Below, piece after piece: positions 35,828 through 44,500 of a DNA stretch of 64,000 bases. This DNA comes from an uncultured Spirochaetaceae bacterium (GTDB lineage Bacteria; Spirochaetota; Spirochaetia; Treponematales; Treponemataceae): NCBI GenBank assembly GCA_902797305.1, contig CADBSK010000150.1:20582-84581 (forward strand), in the 5' to 3' direction. The notes under the pieces were generated by a model, which was not told where the DNA came from, ran no database searches, and saw nothing but the letters and a program-made list of their open reading frames with translations. Each line of letters starts with the position of its first letter. Position 1 is the stretch's first letter. A program made the position numbers and the translations under genes.

Positions 35828-37414
35828 TTACATTAAAGGTGCAAAAATCTTGAATAACCATCCCACGATTCTCTGGAGTCGTGGGATTTTTTTATATTCT
35901 TCAAGAGTAATAAGAGTGCAGTCTTTAAGGGTTTCGGTAAAATCCTTTTCCATGTCTTTTAGTATTGGGGTGTGATACATAAATGCACCACATTCAAAGT
36001 GGTGATCAAAGCTTCTGTAGTCCAGGTTTACACTTCCGCAAGTACCTCTGTTTCCATCAGAAACGAACATTTTTGAATGAATAAATCCACGATTATAGCC
36101 GTAAATATTTATTCCGTTTTTTATAAGAGTCTTTATAAAGCGACGGCCAACACAAAAGGTTATAAAGTGATCCCAGTGCATTGGAACAATAATACTTACT
36201 TCTACTCCGCGGCGTGCAGCAAAAATCAAAGCATTTAGCATGGTATTATCAATAATTACATAAGGCGTCATGATATGAACATAATGGTGCGATTTAGAAA
36301 TAATGTAACTGTAAATGTCTTCTGCGATATCGCATTTGTTGTAAGCATCATCCCCATAAGGGATAATTGCTCCCTGGGGTTCAAAGCGTGGATAGTCAAT
36401 ATTTACAAAATTATTTAACTGAGAAGCAAAATCCTCTGAATTTTTGTTATTTAAATTCCATAAGTGCAGGAACATGCTGGTAAATGTTCTAACGGCAGGA
36501 CCATTAATTTTAATTGCACTGTCTTTCCAATAATCAAAGCGTTTTTTTGAATAATTCATGTATTCGTCAGTAAGATTTAATCCACCTGTAAAGGCTACGT
36601 TTCCATCAACTACTATTATTTTGCGGTGGTCACGGTTGTTAAGTCCTGTATCAAAAATAGGAACAAAAGGCATAAAGATTTTTGCATCAATTCCAACTGA
36701 CTTAAAAAAATCTATAGTTTTCTTAGAAGAAATAAAAATCGAGCCAATACTGTCGAATAAAATGCGTACCTGAACGCCTTCTTTTGCTTTTTGTTTTAGA
36801 ATTTCAAATAATTCATCAAAAGCCTGGCCAGGTTCTATGATGAAGAACTCTAAAAAAATAAATTTTTTTGCTTTTTTTAACTCTTCCTTTAACTCAGGAA
36901 AAAAAGATTCTCCATTTGGATAGTAAGTTGTGTTGGTAAAAGTGTAAGTCGGATAAGAGCCCATTTTGTTTAGATATAGGGCTATGTCCTGTACTTTTGG
37001 GTAAAGTTCAAAGGTTTTTGAGCTTTCGTCGGTTTGGCTTAAAACGGAATTTGTTATTTTTCTTCCATTATTAACTTTCTTTTTAAATGCTAAACCACCC
37101 CAGTTGGCTTTTAAAAACCAGTAAGCTGCAATCCCAAATACAGGAAAAACTGCAACCGGTAAAATCCAGGTAATTTTAAACTCGTTTTTTCCGTTTTTAT
37201 TTACGATATAAATAATAAAGATGATACTTAATGCAATGCTACCACCAAAAAAATATTTTGTGTAAGGCTCAAGTTTTACGCAGAAAAGAACAAACAAAAA
37301 GGCCTGCAGGGCAAGCATTGAGAGGATAACAAGAAATCTACTGTAAATAAGTTTTGACCAGATTTTTGATTTACGCTCTTTCATCTGGGCAGATTTTGGC
37401 TGCTTTACACTCAC
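35828..37414 (-). CDS. cls: Cardiolipin synthase (phospholipase D superfamily)
   Basis: The 528-residue protein has two to three N-terminal membrane segments (about 20-105) and two HKD motifs, HRKIIVVD starting at His263 and HSKMFVSD starting at His446. Each is followed by the usual Gly-rich turn (GGLNL and GSVNLDYRS). This is the ClsA-type arrangement: the enzyme condenses two phosphatidylglycerols, or PG with PE, into cardiolipin in the inner membrane. Its last 20 codons overlap, on the opposite strand, the terminator of the convergent repeat-protein gene. Confidence 0.93.
   Translation of the reverse strand: MSVKQPKSAQMKERKSKIWSKLIYSRFLVILSMLALQAFLFVLFCVKLEPYTKYFFGGSIALSIIFIIYIVNKNGKNEFKITWILPVAVFPVFGIAAYWFLKANWGGLAFKKKVNNGRKITNSVLSQTDESSKTFELYPKVQDIALYLNKMGSYPTYTFTNTTYYPNGESFFPELKEELKKAKKFIFLEFFIIEPGQAFDELFEILKQKAKEGVQVRILFDSIGSIFISSKKTIDFFKSVGIDAKIFMPFVPIFDTGLNNRDHRKIIVVDGNVAFTGGLNLTDEYMNYSKKRFDYWKDSAIKINGPAVRTFTSMFLHLWNLNNKNSEDFASQLNNFVNIDYPRFEPQGAIIPYGDDAYNKCDIAEDIYSYIISKSHHYVHIMTPYVIIDNTMLNALIFAARRGVEVSIIVPMHWDHFITFCVGRRFIKTLIKNGINIYGYNRGFIHSKMFVSDGNRGTCGSVNLDYRSFDHHFECGAFMYHTPILKDMEKDFTETLKDCTLITLEEYKKIPRLQRIVGWLFKIFAPLM
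35860..35893 (+). terminator. Intrinsic terminator inside the cls coding region
   Basis: A 9-bp stem (ATCCCACGA at 35860-35868 with TCGTGGGAT at 35879-35887) has a 10-nt loop and is followed by a T run. It faces the plus strand and would stop transcription from the YD-like gene ending at 35826. It lies within the 3' end of cls. Confidence 0.8.
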
Positions 37415-37607
37415 AAAAAAGAGTATACAGAGTTTGACGATTTTTGAGAATTAGCTGGGACTATTTGCAGGCTTTTTTGAAGAAGGTTTTATTTGTGATA
37501 GCATTAAATTTATTTAAAACTGGTTATATCAAAACTTATAAAAATACACTATTTTATTAATATCACATTACATAAGGTTAATTGCTCATAGTATTAAGGG
37601 GTGTTTT

Positions 37608-38612
37608 ATGAAAAAAGAAGGTTTAATTTCAATCGTTTCGGCAGTTTTGTTTTCAATTTTTTTGAGTATTTTTAGTTCCTGCTCTCAGGATACTTTGAAT
37701 TTGTATTCAATTATTCCTGATGAAGAAACCCAGGCGCTTTGTGATATGTTTACAGAACAGACGGGAATCCCTGTCCGCTTTTTAAGAGCTTCTACCGGGG
37801 AACTTGTTAATCGCGTTATTTCTGAAAAAAATAACCCAAAGGCAGATATTCTTTTGGGTGGTGCCCGAAATTATCATATTCAGGCAGATAAAGAAGGTGC
37901 TCTCGAGAGTTATTATTCTCCAAATGCGGCAAATGTCCCTGAATATGCCTTGAGCGATGACGGAACCTGGACCGGATTTTGTGTTCTTACCCTTGCAATC
38001 GGTATTAACAACGAACGTTTTACAAAGCTTTATGGAGATAGTAATAAGCCTCAAACCTGGGAAGATTTGCTGAATCCTTCCTATAAAGGGGAGCTTGTTT
38101 TTACCAATCCGGTTGCTTCTTCTACAGGATATTTATTTTTGCAGAATCAGCTCCAGCGCCTTGGCTGGGATAAGGGCTGGAATTACCTTGTAAAGCTTGC
38201 AGATAATGTTGCTCAGTTTCCGGACAGCGGTTCTTCTCCTGCTAAATTTCTTGGTTCCGGCGAATATGCCCTGGGAATCTCTTATGTTCATCTTTTATCG
38301 CGATACAAGGCAAACGGTTTTAATCTCGATGTAATTGTTCCTCCGGAATCGGTTGCGGATGTAGATTGTATCGCAATCATGAAGAATACTAAAAAGCTTG
38401 AACAGGCTAAAAAGTTTGTAGATTTTATGCTTTCGCCAGAAGCTCAGACTTTGATGTGCTCGATTGATTATACTTTACCTGTAAATCCGGATGCAAAAAT
38501 CCCTGAGGCAAGTATTCCTCTTTCAGAATTGAAACTCTTTAATTACGATATTCAGGTTGCTGCCTCACAAAAAGATCAGGTTCTTGGTGAGTGGGCCAAA
38601 AAGGTTAAATAG
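37608..38612 (+). CDS. ABC transporter substrate-binding lipoprotein, Fe3+-type family
   Basis: The 334-residue protein has a lipoprotein signal (SIFSSC, Cys25) and a periplasmic-binding fold of the iron(III)/phosphonate type. Supporting segments are LNLYSIIPDEETQALCDMFT, RFLRASTGELVNRV, ADILLGGA, WTGFCVLTLAIGINNERF, PQTWEDLLNPSYKGELVF, and LSPEAQTLMCSIDYTLPVNP. The same class binds Fe3+, phosphate esters or 2-aminoethylphosphonate, so substrate is uncertain. AGGGG precedes the ATG. Permease and ATPase genes follow directly, 3 nt and then a 23-nt overlap away, forming one operon. Confidence 0.85.
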   Translation: MKKEGLISIVSAVLFSIFLSIFSSCSQDTLNLYSIIPDEETQALCDMFTEQTGIPVRFLRASTGELVNRVISEKNNPKADILLGGARNYHIQADKEGALESYYSPNAANVPEYALSDDGTWTGFCVLTLAIGINNERFTKLYGDSNKPQTWEDLLNPSYKGELVFTNPVASSTGYLFLQNQLQRLGWDKGWNYLVKLADNVAQFPDSGSSPAKFLGSGEYALGISYVHLLSRYKANGFNLDVIVPPESVADVDCIAIMKNTKKLEQAKKFVDFMLSPEAQTLMCSIDYTLPVNPDAKIPEASIPLSELKLFNYDIQVAASQKDQVLGEWAKKVK

Positions 38613-38615
38613 AAG

Positions 38616-40295
38616 TTGAAGTTATTTACATTTGATTCCAGCAGAAACAGCAAATCTCTTATTACGGCCTGGGCTTATGTTGCATTGTTCTTTGTGATGT
38701 TCATAATCCTCCCGCTGGGAGGAGCTGTTTCTTCTGTAAAATCAGATGATATAAGATATGTTTTTTCCAATGACATCTGGAAAACTGCACTCATAAATAC
38801 TTTTATCGAATGTATCTGTTCTACTACACTTTCGGTGGTAATCGGTTATATCTTTGCCTATGCTGTAGAAAAGGGCGGAATACCCTTTAAAAAGTTTTTC
38901 AGCGTTATCCCGCTTTTGCACATCATTATGCCGCCATTTGTATGTGGACTTTCCTTTATCTTTCTCTTCGGTCGACAGGGAATAATTACTCACAAGATTT
39001 TAGGTCTTGATGTGTCGCTTTACGGGCTTCCGGCACTTGTGATTGCACAGGTTCTGTGCTTTTTTCCAATTGCGTATCTTATTTGCGCAGAAAATCTCCG
39101 GGGAATAAACTTAAATCTTGAGAAGGCCGCTTCTGTTATGGGGGCCGGTCGGTTCAAAATCTTTTTTACTGTGACTCTTCCTCTTAGCGTTCCGGCAATT
39201 GTTTCTTCGTTTTTGTTTATTGCTGTGGGTGTCATGAGTGATTTTGGAAATCCTTTGATTGTGGGCGGTCGCTTTAGGGTTCTGGCGGTTGAACTATATA
39301 CTCAGCTTACCGGATGGCTAAAAGTGGGAAGCAGCGTTGTTCTCGGTTTGCTTTTGATGATTCCGAGTCTTGCGCTGTTCTTTTTGCAGGGATGGTTTTC
39401 TAAGAAGAATGAAAAAAAGGCTAGTGTTGTCGGGGCAAAAGGGGACTTTTCTAAAAAGGTGGATCAAAATGCCGGCGGGCAAAAAATGCCTTTGGTGACC
39501 CGGGTGCTTCTTACGATTTTTGTAGTTTTTGTTTCTTCTATTATATTGCTGCAGGTGGGTTCTCTTGTAGTCGGATCTTTCCAGAAATTGTGGGGAATTG
39601 ATTCGACCTTTACCCTTAAGCATATTAAAAGCGTCGTAAAATATCTTGGTGAATTAAAGAATTCTGTTTTATTCGCTTTTTTGGGAGCGGTTTTAAGTGT
39701 GTCGGTTGCAATTTTTTCTGCTTATATCGTTAACCGCACGGATTTTCCTCTCAGAAAAACTATCGATGTTTTAAGTCAGATTTCTTCTGCCATTCCAGGA
39801 AGTTTACTCGGTTTGTCTTTTTCGATTATGGCAAACAAATTGAACTTTGGTTATTCGCCGCTTTTGATTGTTGCGGTTATGGCAACTGCCTTTTTACCAT
39901 TTGCATACCGTTCTGTTTCTGGGTCCTTTATGCAGATAAGCCGGTCGCTTGATGACGGCTCCCGCTCCCTCGGGGCAAATCAGATTCATACTTTGAATGC
40001 AATTCTTCTTCCTGTGTCCCGTGGCGGAATTTTGAGCGCCTTTATCTATAATTTTATCCGCGGGACAGGGACTTTGAGTACCGTAATCTTTCTGGTTTCC
40101 TTTGATACGCCTCTTGCTTCTGTCACTCTGATCAACCTGGCAGAACTGGGAGAATGGGGAAAAGCCGCCAGCCTTGCAGTTGTTTTGACACTTTTGATAT
40201 TTGTGATTCTTTTTGCGGGACTTTTAATCGACCGCATTTTTATAAAATATCGAAAACACTACGGAGCTAAAAATGGCATTTCTTTCTATAAATAA
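38616..40295 (+). CDS. ABC transporter permease with two fused membrane modules (FbpB-type)
   Basis: The start is TTG at 38616, 3 nt after the binding-protein stop; an AGG lies upstream. The 559-residue protein has about twelve membrane segments in two halves. Each half has an EAA-type loop for contacting the ATPase: EKAASVMGAGRFKIFFTVTL near residue 165 and DDGSRSLGANQIHTLNAILL near 450. Fused double permeases of this length are typical of the Fe3+ and related transporters. Transport is from the periplasm into the cytoplasm. The end overlaps the ATPase gene by 23 nt. Confidence 0.9.
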   Translation: MKLFTFDSSRNSKSLITAWAYVALFFVMFIILPLGGAVSSVKSDDIRYVFSNDIWKTALINTFIECICSTTLSVVIGYIFAYAVEKGGIPFKKFFSVIPLLHIIMPPFVCGLSFIFLFGRQGIITHKILGLDVSLYGLPALVIAQVLCFFPIAYLICAENLRGINLNLEKAASVMGAGRFKIFFTVTLPLSVPAIVSSFLFIAVGVMSDFGNPLIVGGRFRVLAVELYTQLTGWLKVGSSVVLGLLLMIPSLALFFLQGWFSKKNEKKASVVGAKGDFSKKVDQNAGGQKMPLVTRVLLTIFVVFVSSIILLQVGSLVVGSFQKLWGIDSTFTLKHIKSVVKYLGELKNSVLFAFLGAVLSVSVAIFSAYIVNRTDFPLRKTIDVLSQISSAIPGSLLGLSFSIMANKLNFGYSPLLIVAVMATAFLPFAYRSVSGSFMQISRSLDDGSRSLGANQIHTLNAILLPVSRGGILSAFIYNFIRGTGTLSTVIFLVSFDTPLASVTLINLAELGEWGKAASLAVVLTLLIFVILFAGLLIDRIFIKYRKHYGAKNGISFYK

Positions 40296-41232
40296 TGTTT
40301 CTTTTTCTTATGGTTCCAAACAGATTTTAAAGGATTTTTCTCTCGATGTAGAAGAAGGCTCTTTTACAACTTTGCTGGGCTCAAGTGGCTCTGGAAAGAC
40401 GACCCTGCTCCGTTTGATTAGCGGCTTTTTGGATATGCAGTCGGGATCGATTTATGTAAACGGTAAGTTGATGAACGGGGTGCTTCCAAACAAGCGCAAA
40501 ATCGGAATGGTTTTTCAGGATTACGCGCTTTTTCCTCATATGACGGTTGAGCAGAACCTTTATTACGGGCTTAAACTCAAAAAGAAGACGAAACATAACA
40601 AGGAAGAAAATCGCTCTCTTGTTCTTGAAACAGCAGAAAATCTAGGTTTGACAGATTTACTCGAGAGATTCCCCTGGGAACTGAGTGGCGGACAGCAGCA
40701 GCGGGTTGCTCTTGGTCGCGTTCTTGTGCTCAAGCCGGAGCTTTTGCTCATGGATGAGCCTCTTTCTTCTCTTGATAAAAATCTCCGCCTCAAACTCCGC
40801 CAGGAGCTAAAAGAAATCCAGAAGTCCCTTAAAATTACGACTTTGTATGTTACACACGACCAGGAAGAAGCTTTTGGACTTTCTGATAAAATTGCCCTCA
40901 TGAACGAAGGTTCGCTTCTTCAGTCCGGAACCCCTCAGGAGCTTTATTTTAAGCCTAAGAATCAGTACGTTGCCGAGTTTACAGGAAGCGTTAACTACAT
41001 CGACGGCAAAATCGTCCGCCCGGAATGGATTTTTATTCAAAAGGGGGAAAAAAAAGGCGCTTCAGATTTAAGCGGCACCGTAATCAAAAAAGAATTTTTA
41101 GGAAGCATTACCCGCCTCGAAATCCGCTCCGGTGACCAGATTATAAAAGCCGATCAGAACTCAATTTTTACCACTGAAATCCAACCCGGCGACCAGGTAG
41201 AAGTTTTTATTAAGCACGGTGAGGGGTTGTAA
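40273..41232 (+). CDS. ABC transporter ATP-binding protein (Fe3+/polyamine type)
   Basis: The 319-residue ATPase has Walker A GSSGSGKTT (about 37-45), Q-loop MVFQDYALFPH, signature LSGGQQQR, Walker B LLLMDEPLSSLD and the switch histidine VTHDQEEAF. The C-terminal 80 residues form a short TOBE-like beta domain (VIKKEFLGSITRLEIRSG). This layout is the FbpC/PotA subfamily. It powers the permease encoded upstream. Its TAA stop ends exactly where the 17-bp inverted repeat of the following element begins. Confidence 0.92.
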   Translation: MAFLSINNVSFSYGSKQILKDFSLDVEEGSFTTLLGSSGSGKTTLLRLISGFLDMQSGSIYVNGKLMNGVLPNKRKIGMVFQDYALFPHMTVEQNLYYGLKLKKKTKHNKEENRSLVLETAENLGLTDLLERFPWELSGGQQQRVALGRVLVLKPELLLMDEPLSSLDKNLRLKLRQELKEIQKSLKITTLYVTHDQEEAFGLSDKIALMNEGSLLQSGTPQELYFKPKNQYVAEFTGSVNYIDGKIVRPEWIFIQKGEKKGASDLSGTVIKKEFLGSITRLEIRSGDQIIKADQNSIFTTEIQPGDQVEVFIKHGEGL

Positions 41233-41447
41233 TAGCCTTATTTTGAGTTATTTAAGGTTACACTTAAATTGTCGCGAAGGAGCAGAGCGGTGAGTAAAAA
41301 CATTCTGTTTGTGGAAGTCGCGTGAGCGACTGATTATATAATCCATGCCACAAACAGCATGTAGTGCGCTAGCGCACGGTTTTAATTCATCGAAATGCGA
41401 CTGGAAGACAATTTGTGTGAAGAATGAATAAACTCAAAATAAGGCTA
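41233..41447. repeat. Structured repeat element, copy 1, nested in a 17-bp inverted repeat
   Basis: This fills most of the gap between the ABC operon and the first giant lipoprotein gene. The outer arms TAGCCTTATTTTGAGTT (41233-41249) and its complement (41431-41447) are perfect and begin right after the transporter stop. Inside, 41266-41414 is closely related to a second copy at 53996-54148. Helices: AAATTGTC/GACAATTT; CGGTGA/TCATCG; CTGTTTGTGG/CCACAAACAG; GTCGC-GTGA-GCGAC; GTGCGC-TA-GCGCAC. Several pairs change in a compensated way between copies. It could be a mobile palindromic element or a structured RNA. Confidence 0.8.
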
Positions 41448-41474
41448 ATTATAAAAATTTATTCCATATTTTGT

Positions 41475-41503
41475 TTTACAACTTCAAAATTTGACCGTAA
41501 AAT
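41475..41503 (+). promoter_or_regulatory. Promoter of the giant lipoprotein genes
   Basis: TTTACA (41475-41480) and TAAAAT (41498-41503) are 17 bp apart. A GGGAG SD follows, seven bases before the ATG at 41522. The promoter lies just downstream of the structured repeat. Confidence 0.6.
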
Positions 41504-41521
41504 TAAATAGGGAGCATTGTA

Positions 41522-44500
41522 ATGAAAAAAGTATTATTTAGTATTTTTGCTTTAATTTTGACTGGATGTACATTTTTTTCCTGTTTTACTGATGTTGGAT
41601 TAGGAACAATTGATACAGAAGCACCTGTTATTTCTATTACTAAATTATCTAGTGGAGAATCAGAATTAAATTCTTTTGAAGGTGGAATTTACTGTAAAAG
41701 GAATGTTGTTTTTTCTGGGACCGCTACAGATAACAGACAAGTTACCCGAGTATATGCCGAATTGCGCTGGGGAGGCCAAGAATCCTTTACCTCAATAGGA
41801 AATGCTGCAGTTCAGGGTACTGACTGGACTTTTGATTATAATTTTGAAGCTGAGGGTGCCTGCTACATTCGTTTTGTTGCAGAAGATAATGCCCGCAATA
41901 CCTCAACCAAGAGCGTAAAGACCATAACACTCTTTGTCGATGAGACAGCCCCAGTTGCAAATGCATGGTATATCGATCGAGAGCTAAATGGGATACAATA
42001 TAATCTTAAAGAAAAAGACTTTTTGGAAAGTCTGGATTTAACTTTACCAGAAAACAAAGATGCTGCTCAAAATGTTAGTTTTACGCTTTGTGCAAATGCA
42101 AGTGATACTTTTGGCGTAAGTTCTGTAACACTAAAAATTAAAGATGAAAATGGGGATGTTGTTGCAGAAATTGAAAATTCAAATCCAAATAATATCTATG
42201 CTCCAAAATTTAAGGTTACTCATGATATTCTGGTTAATGGAAAGTCGTCGCTGGCAAGTGGAAAGCATTACCTGCAGATTTGTTATGATGCAGAAGATAT
42301 CGTTGAATTTCCTGCATCAAATACAGTAGAAGATGCAGAAGTAAGTGCAGGATGGTTTATCTGGTGGCCAGAAAATGATGTACCGCAGATCACCAATTCA
42401 GAAATCTACACAAACTCAGAAGATAATGATTTGGCACTAAATGCTCATGTAAAAGATTTGCTGTGCTTTACTTTCTTTGACGATGATGAACTTAATGAAG
42501 GATATTTTGCACTTTTGACAAGTGCAGAAAAACAAGCATTCACTTCTACCTGGAATGAAATTAAAGAGAATCCGGAACTGATAATTCAAGCAGTTAAAGC
42601 TGATGCTATCAACGGAGAAGAGACAGATGATGACGCAAGAAATGATCGAGCCTGTCATTTTGTTTCAAATGGAGAACGAGATAAGAATATTGTATTAAAA
42701 GCAGCAACGGAAGCTCAAACTATGCAGTTTGTAGCAATAGGATGGGATAATACAACTGCTAAAAGAATAGTTACAAAAGAAGTTTCAGTGAGAGTTACAG
42801 ATGAAAATACTCCAATTTTGTTAATAGCGTCTCCAAAAAACAACTCTATCCCTACTTTTAATGAGGGAGAAGATACAACAACAGTAACTGGTCAAAGTTT
42901 TGACTCAACAGGTTGTACTTACCTGGAATTTGTATGGATTCCAAACAGTTTACAAAATGGATACCAAATGGCGAAAGACTGGCTTGATTCTTTAACAACA
43001 GAAGAAGCTCATGAATCGCTCTTAAAGGCAAGCAACAACCTGACTGTAAAAGACGGATTAAAGCTTTGGGCTGTAGAACTTTCAGAAAAAGTTAGTCAAA
43101 ATAGTTTTTATACACAAAATTATTCATTTGATTTGGACTTATTAGAAGATTTTGTATATGGAAATAATAACGAAAAAGCTGAGTCTAAAAAATTTTTAAT
43201 CAAACTTACTCGTAAAGACGGAAATTATATTTATCAGGATTATACTTTAGAGCCGGATGATTTACCTCCAACAATTGTTGGTGTAACACCTTCTGTAGAT
43301 ATGCAGATTGTTCAAAATGACAAGGATCTTACATTAAAGTTCTATGCAGAAAAAGAATCCGGACTAAGAATTGATACATCAAAATATAAAATTACTTGTA
43401 TCACGAGTGAGACCGAAGAAGGGCAAGAAGTAAGTAAAGAACAGCCGGTTGATGGTTCATATAACGATACAACTGGTTATTATGAAGCAGAAGTTACAAA
43501 AGAAACTCTTACTGACTTAAATGCCAATGCAAAAATACCTAAATATCGTTTTTATGCAGAAGATATTTTTGGTAATTCAAATTATGTAGAATATTCATTA
43601 GTAATCAGTGATTTGCCAAACTTAAAAAGCATTTCTGCAACAACTTCAGGTAACTGTAAGTTGGGTGATAAAATTGATATCGTAGCAACTTTCTCTAAGA
43701 TTGTTGGTGTTAGTGGATCTCCTTATATAAAGCTTAAAGGTATAAAAAATGAAGATTTAGGAATTACAGAAGACGATATTGTAAAGGCTTATTATGCAGG
43801 TAGTGAAAATGGAGGTTCGGGAACTACTTCTATTCACTTTACTTACACGGTACAGGCTGGTGATAGTTCTGACGGATTAAAGTTGTATGATTCACGACCT
43901 ATTGAAGACAATAATTCCAATTCTTTTATTGATGAAAAGGTCAGTATTAATGAATTATCGACCGCAGAAGATTCTGATTGCAAAAATTTGTTTGATGCAA
44001 AAGAAATAACCATTGATGGTATTATTCCAACAATCAAGAATATTGCATTTACAGGAACTGGTCCTACTTATGATGAGATTACCTACTTAAATGAAGGTAC
44101 AACTATTACTGCAGTTTTAACCCTTTCTGAAAAAGTATTGGTTGGTTCTCCAAGTCCGGAATTGATTCTTTATGTTAGGGGGGATGCAAGTAAAACTGTT
44201 ACTCTGCCATTTACAAATCTTTCCAGCACAAGTTCTAATACAAAAATTACATTTAGTAAAACTGTAGAGGCTGGCGATAACAACGGTTTGCTTTATTACG
44301 ATAAACAGGCCTGGTTAAACAATTACAGCTCTATTTATGATTTATATGGCAACTCAATTACTAATAGCAGTACACAGGAAGTAGCTTCTTCTAATTTATA
44401 TATTGATACGGTTGTTCCAAAAACTCCAGTTGTTGCAGCAGTTAATTCAGATGGAGAAACCATTGATTCTTTTGAGACTATAAGTGATGCAAAATATAAG

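Noticed and set aside
40563..40901. 112-codon minus-strand frame within the ABC ATPase gene
   Set aside because: It is antisense to Walker and signature motifs, low in complexity, and has no SD.
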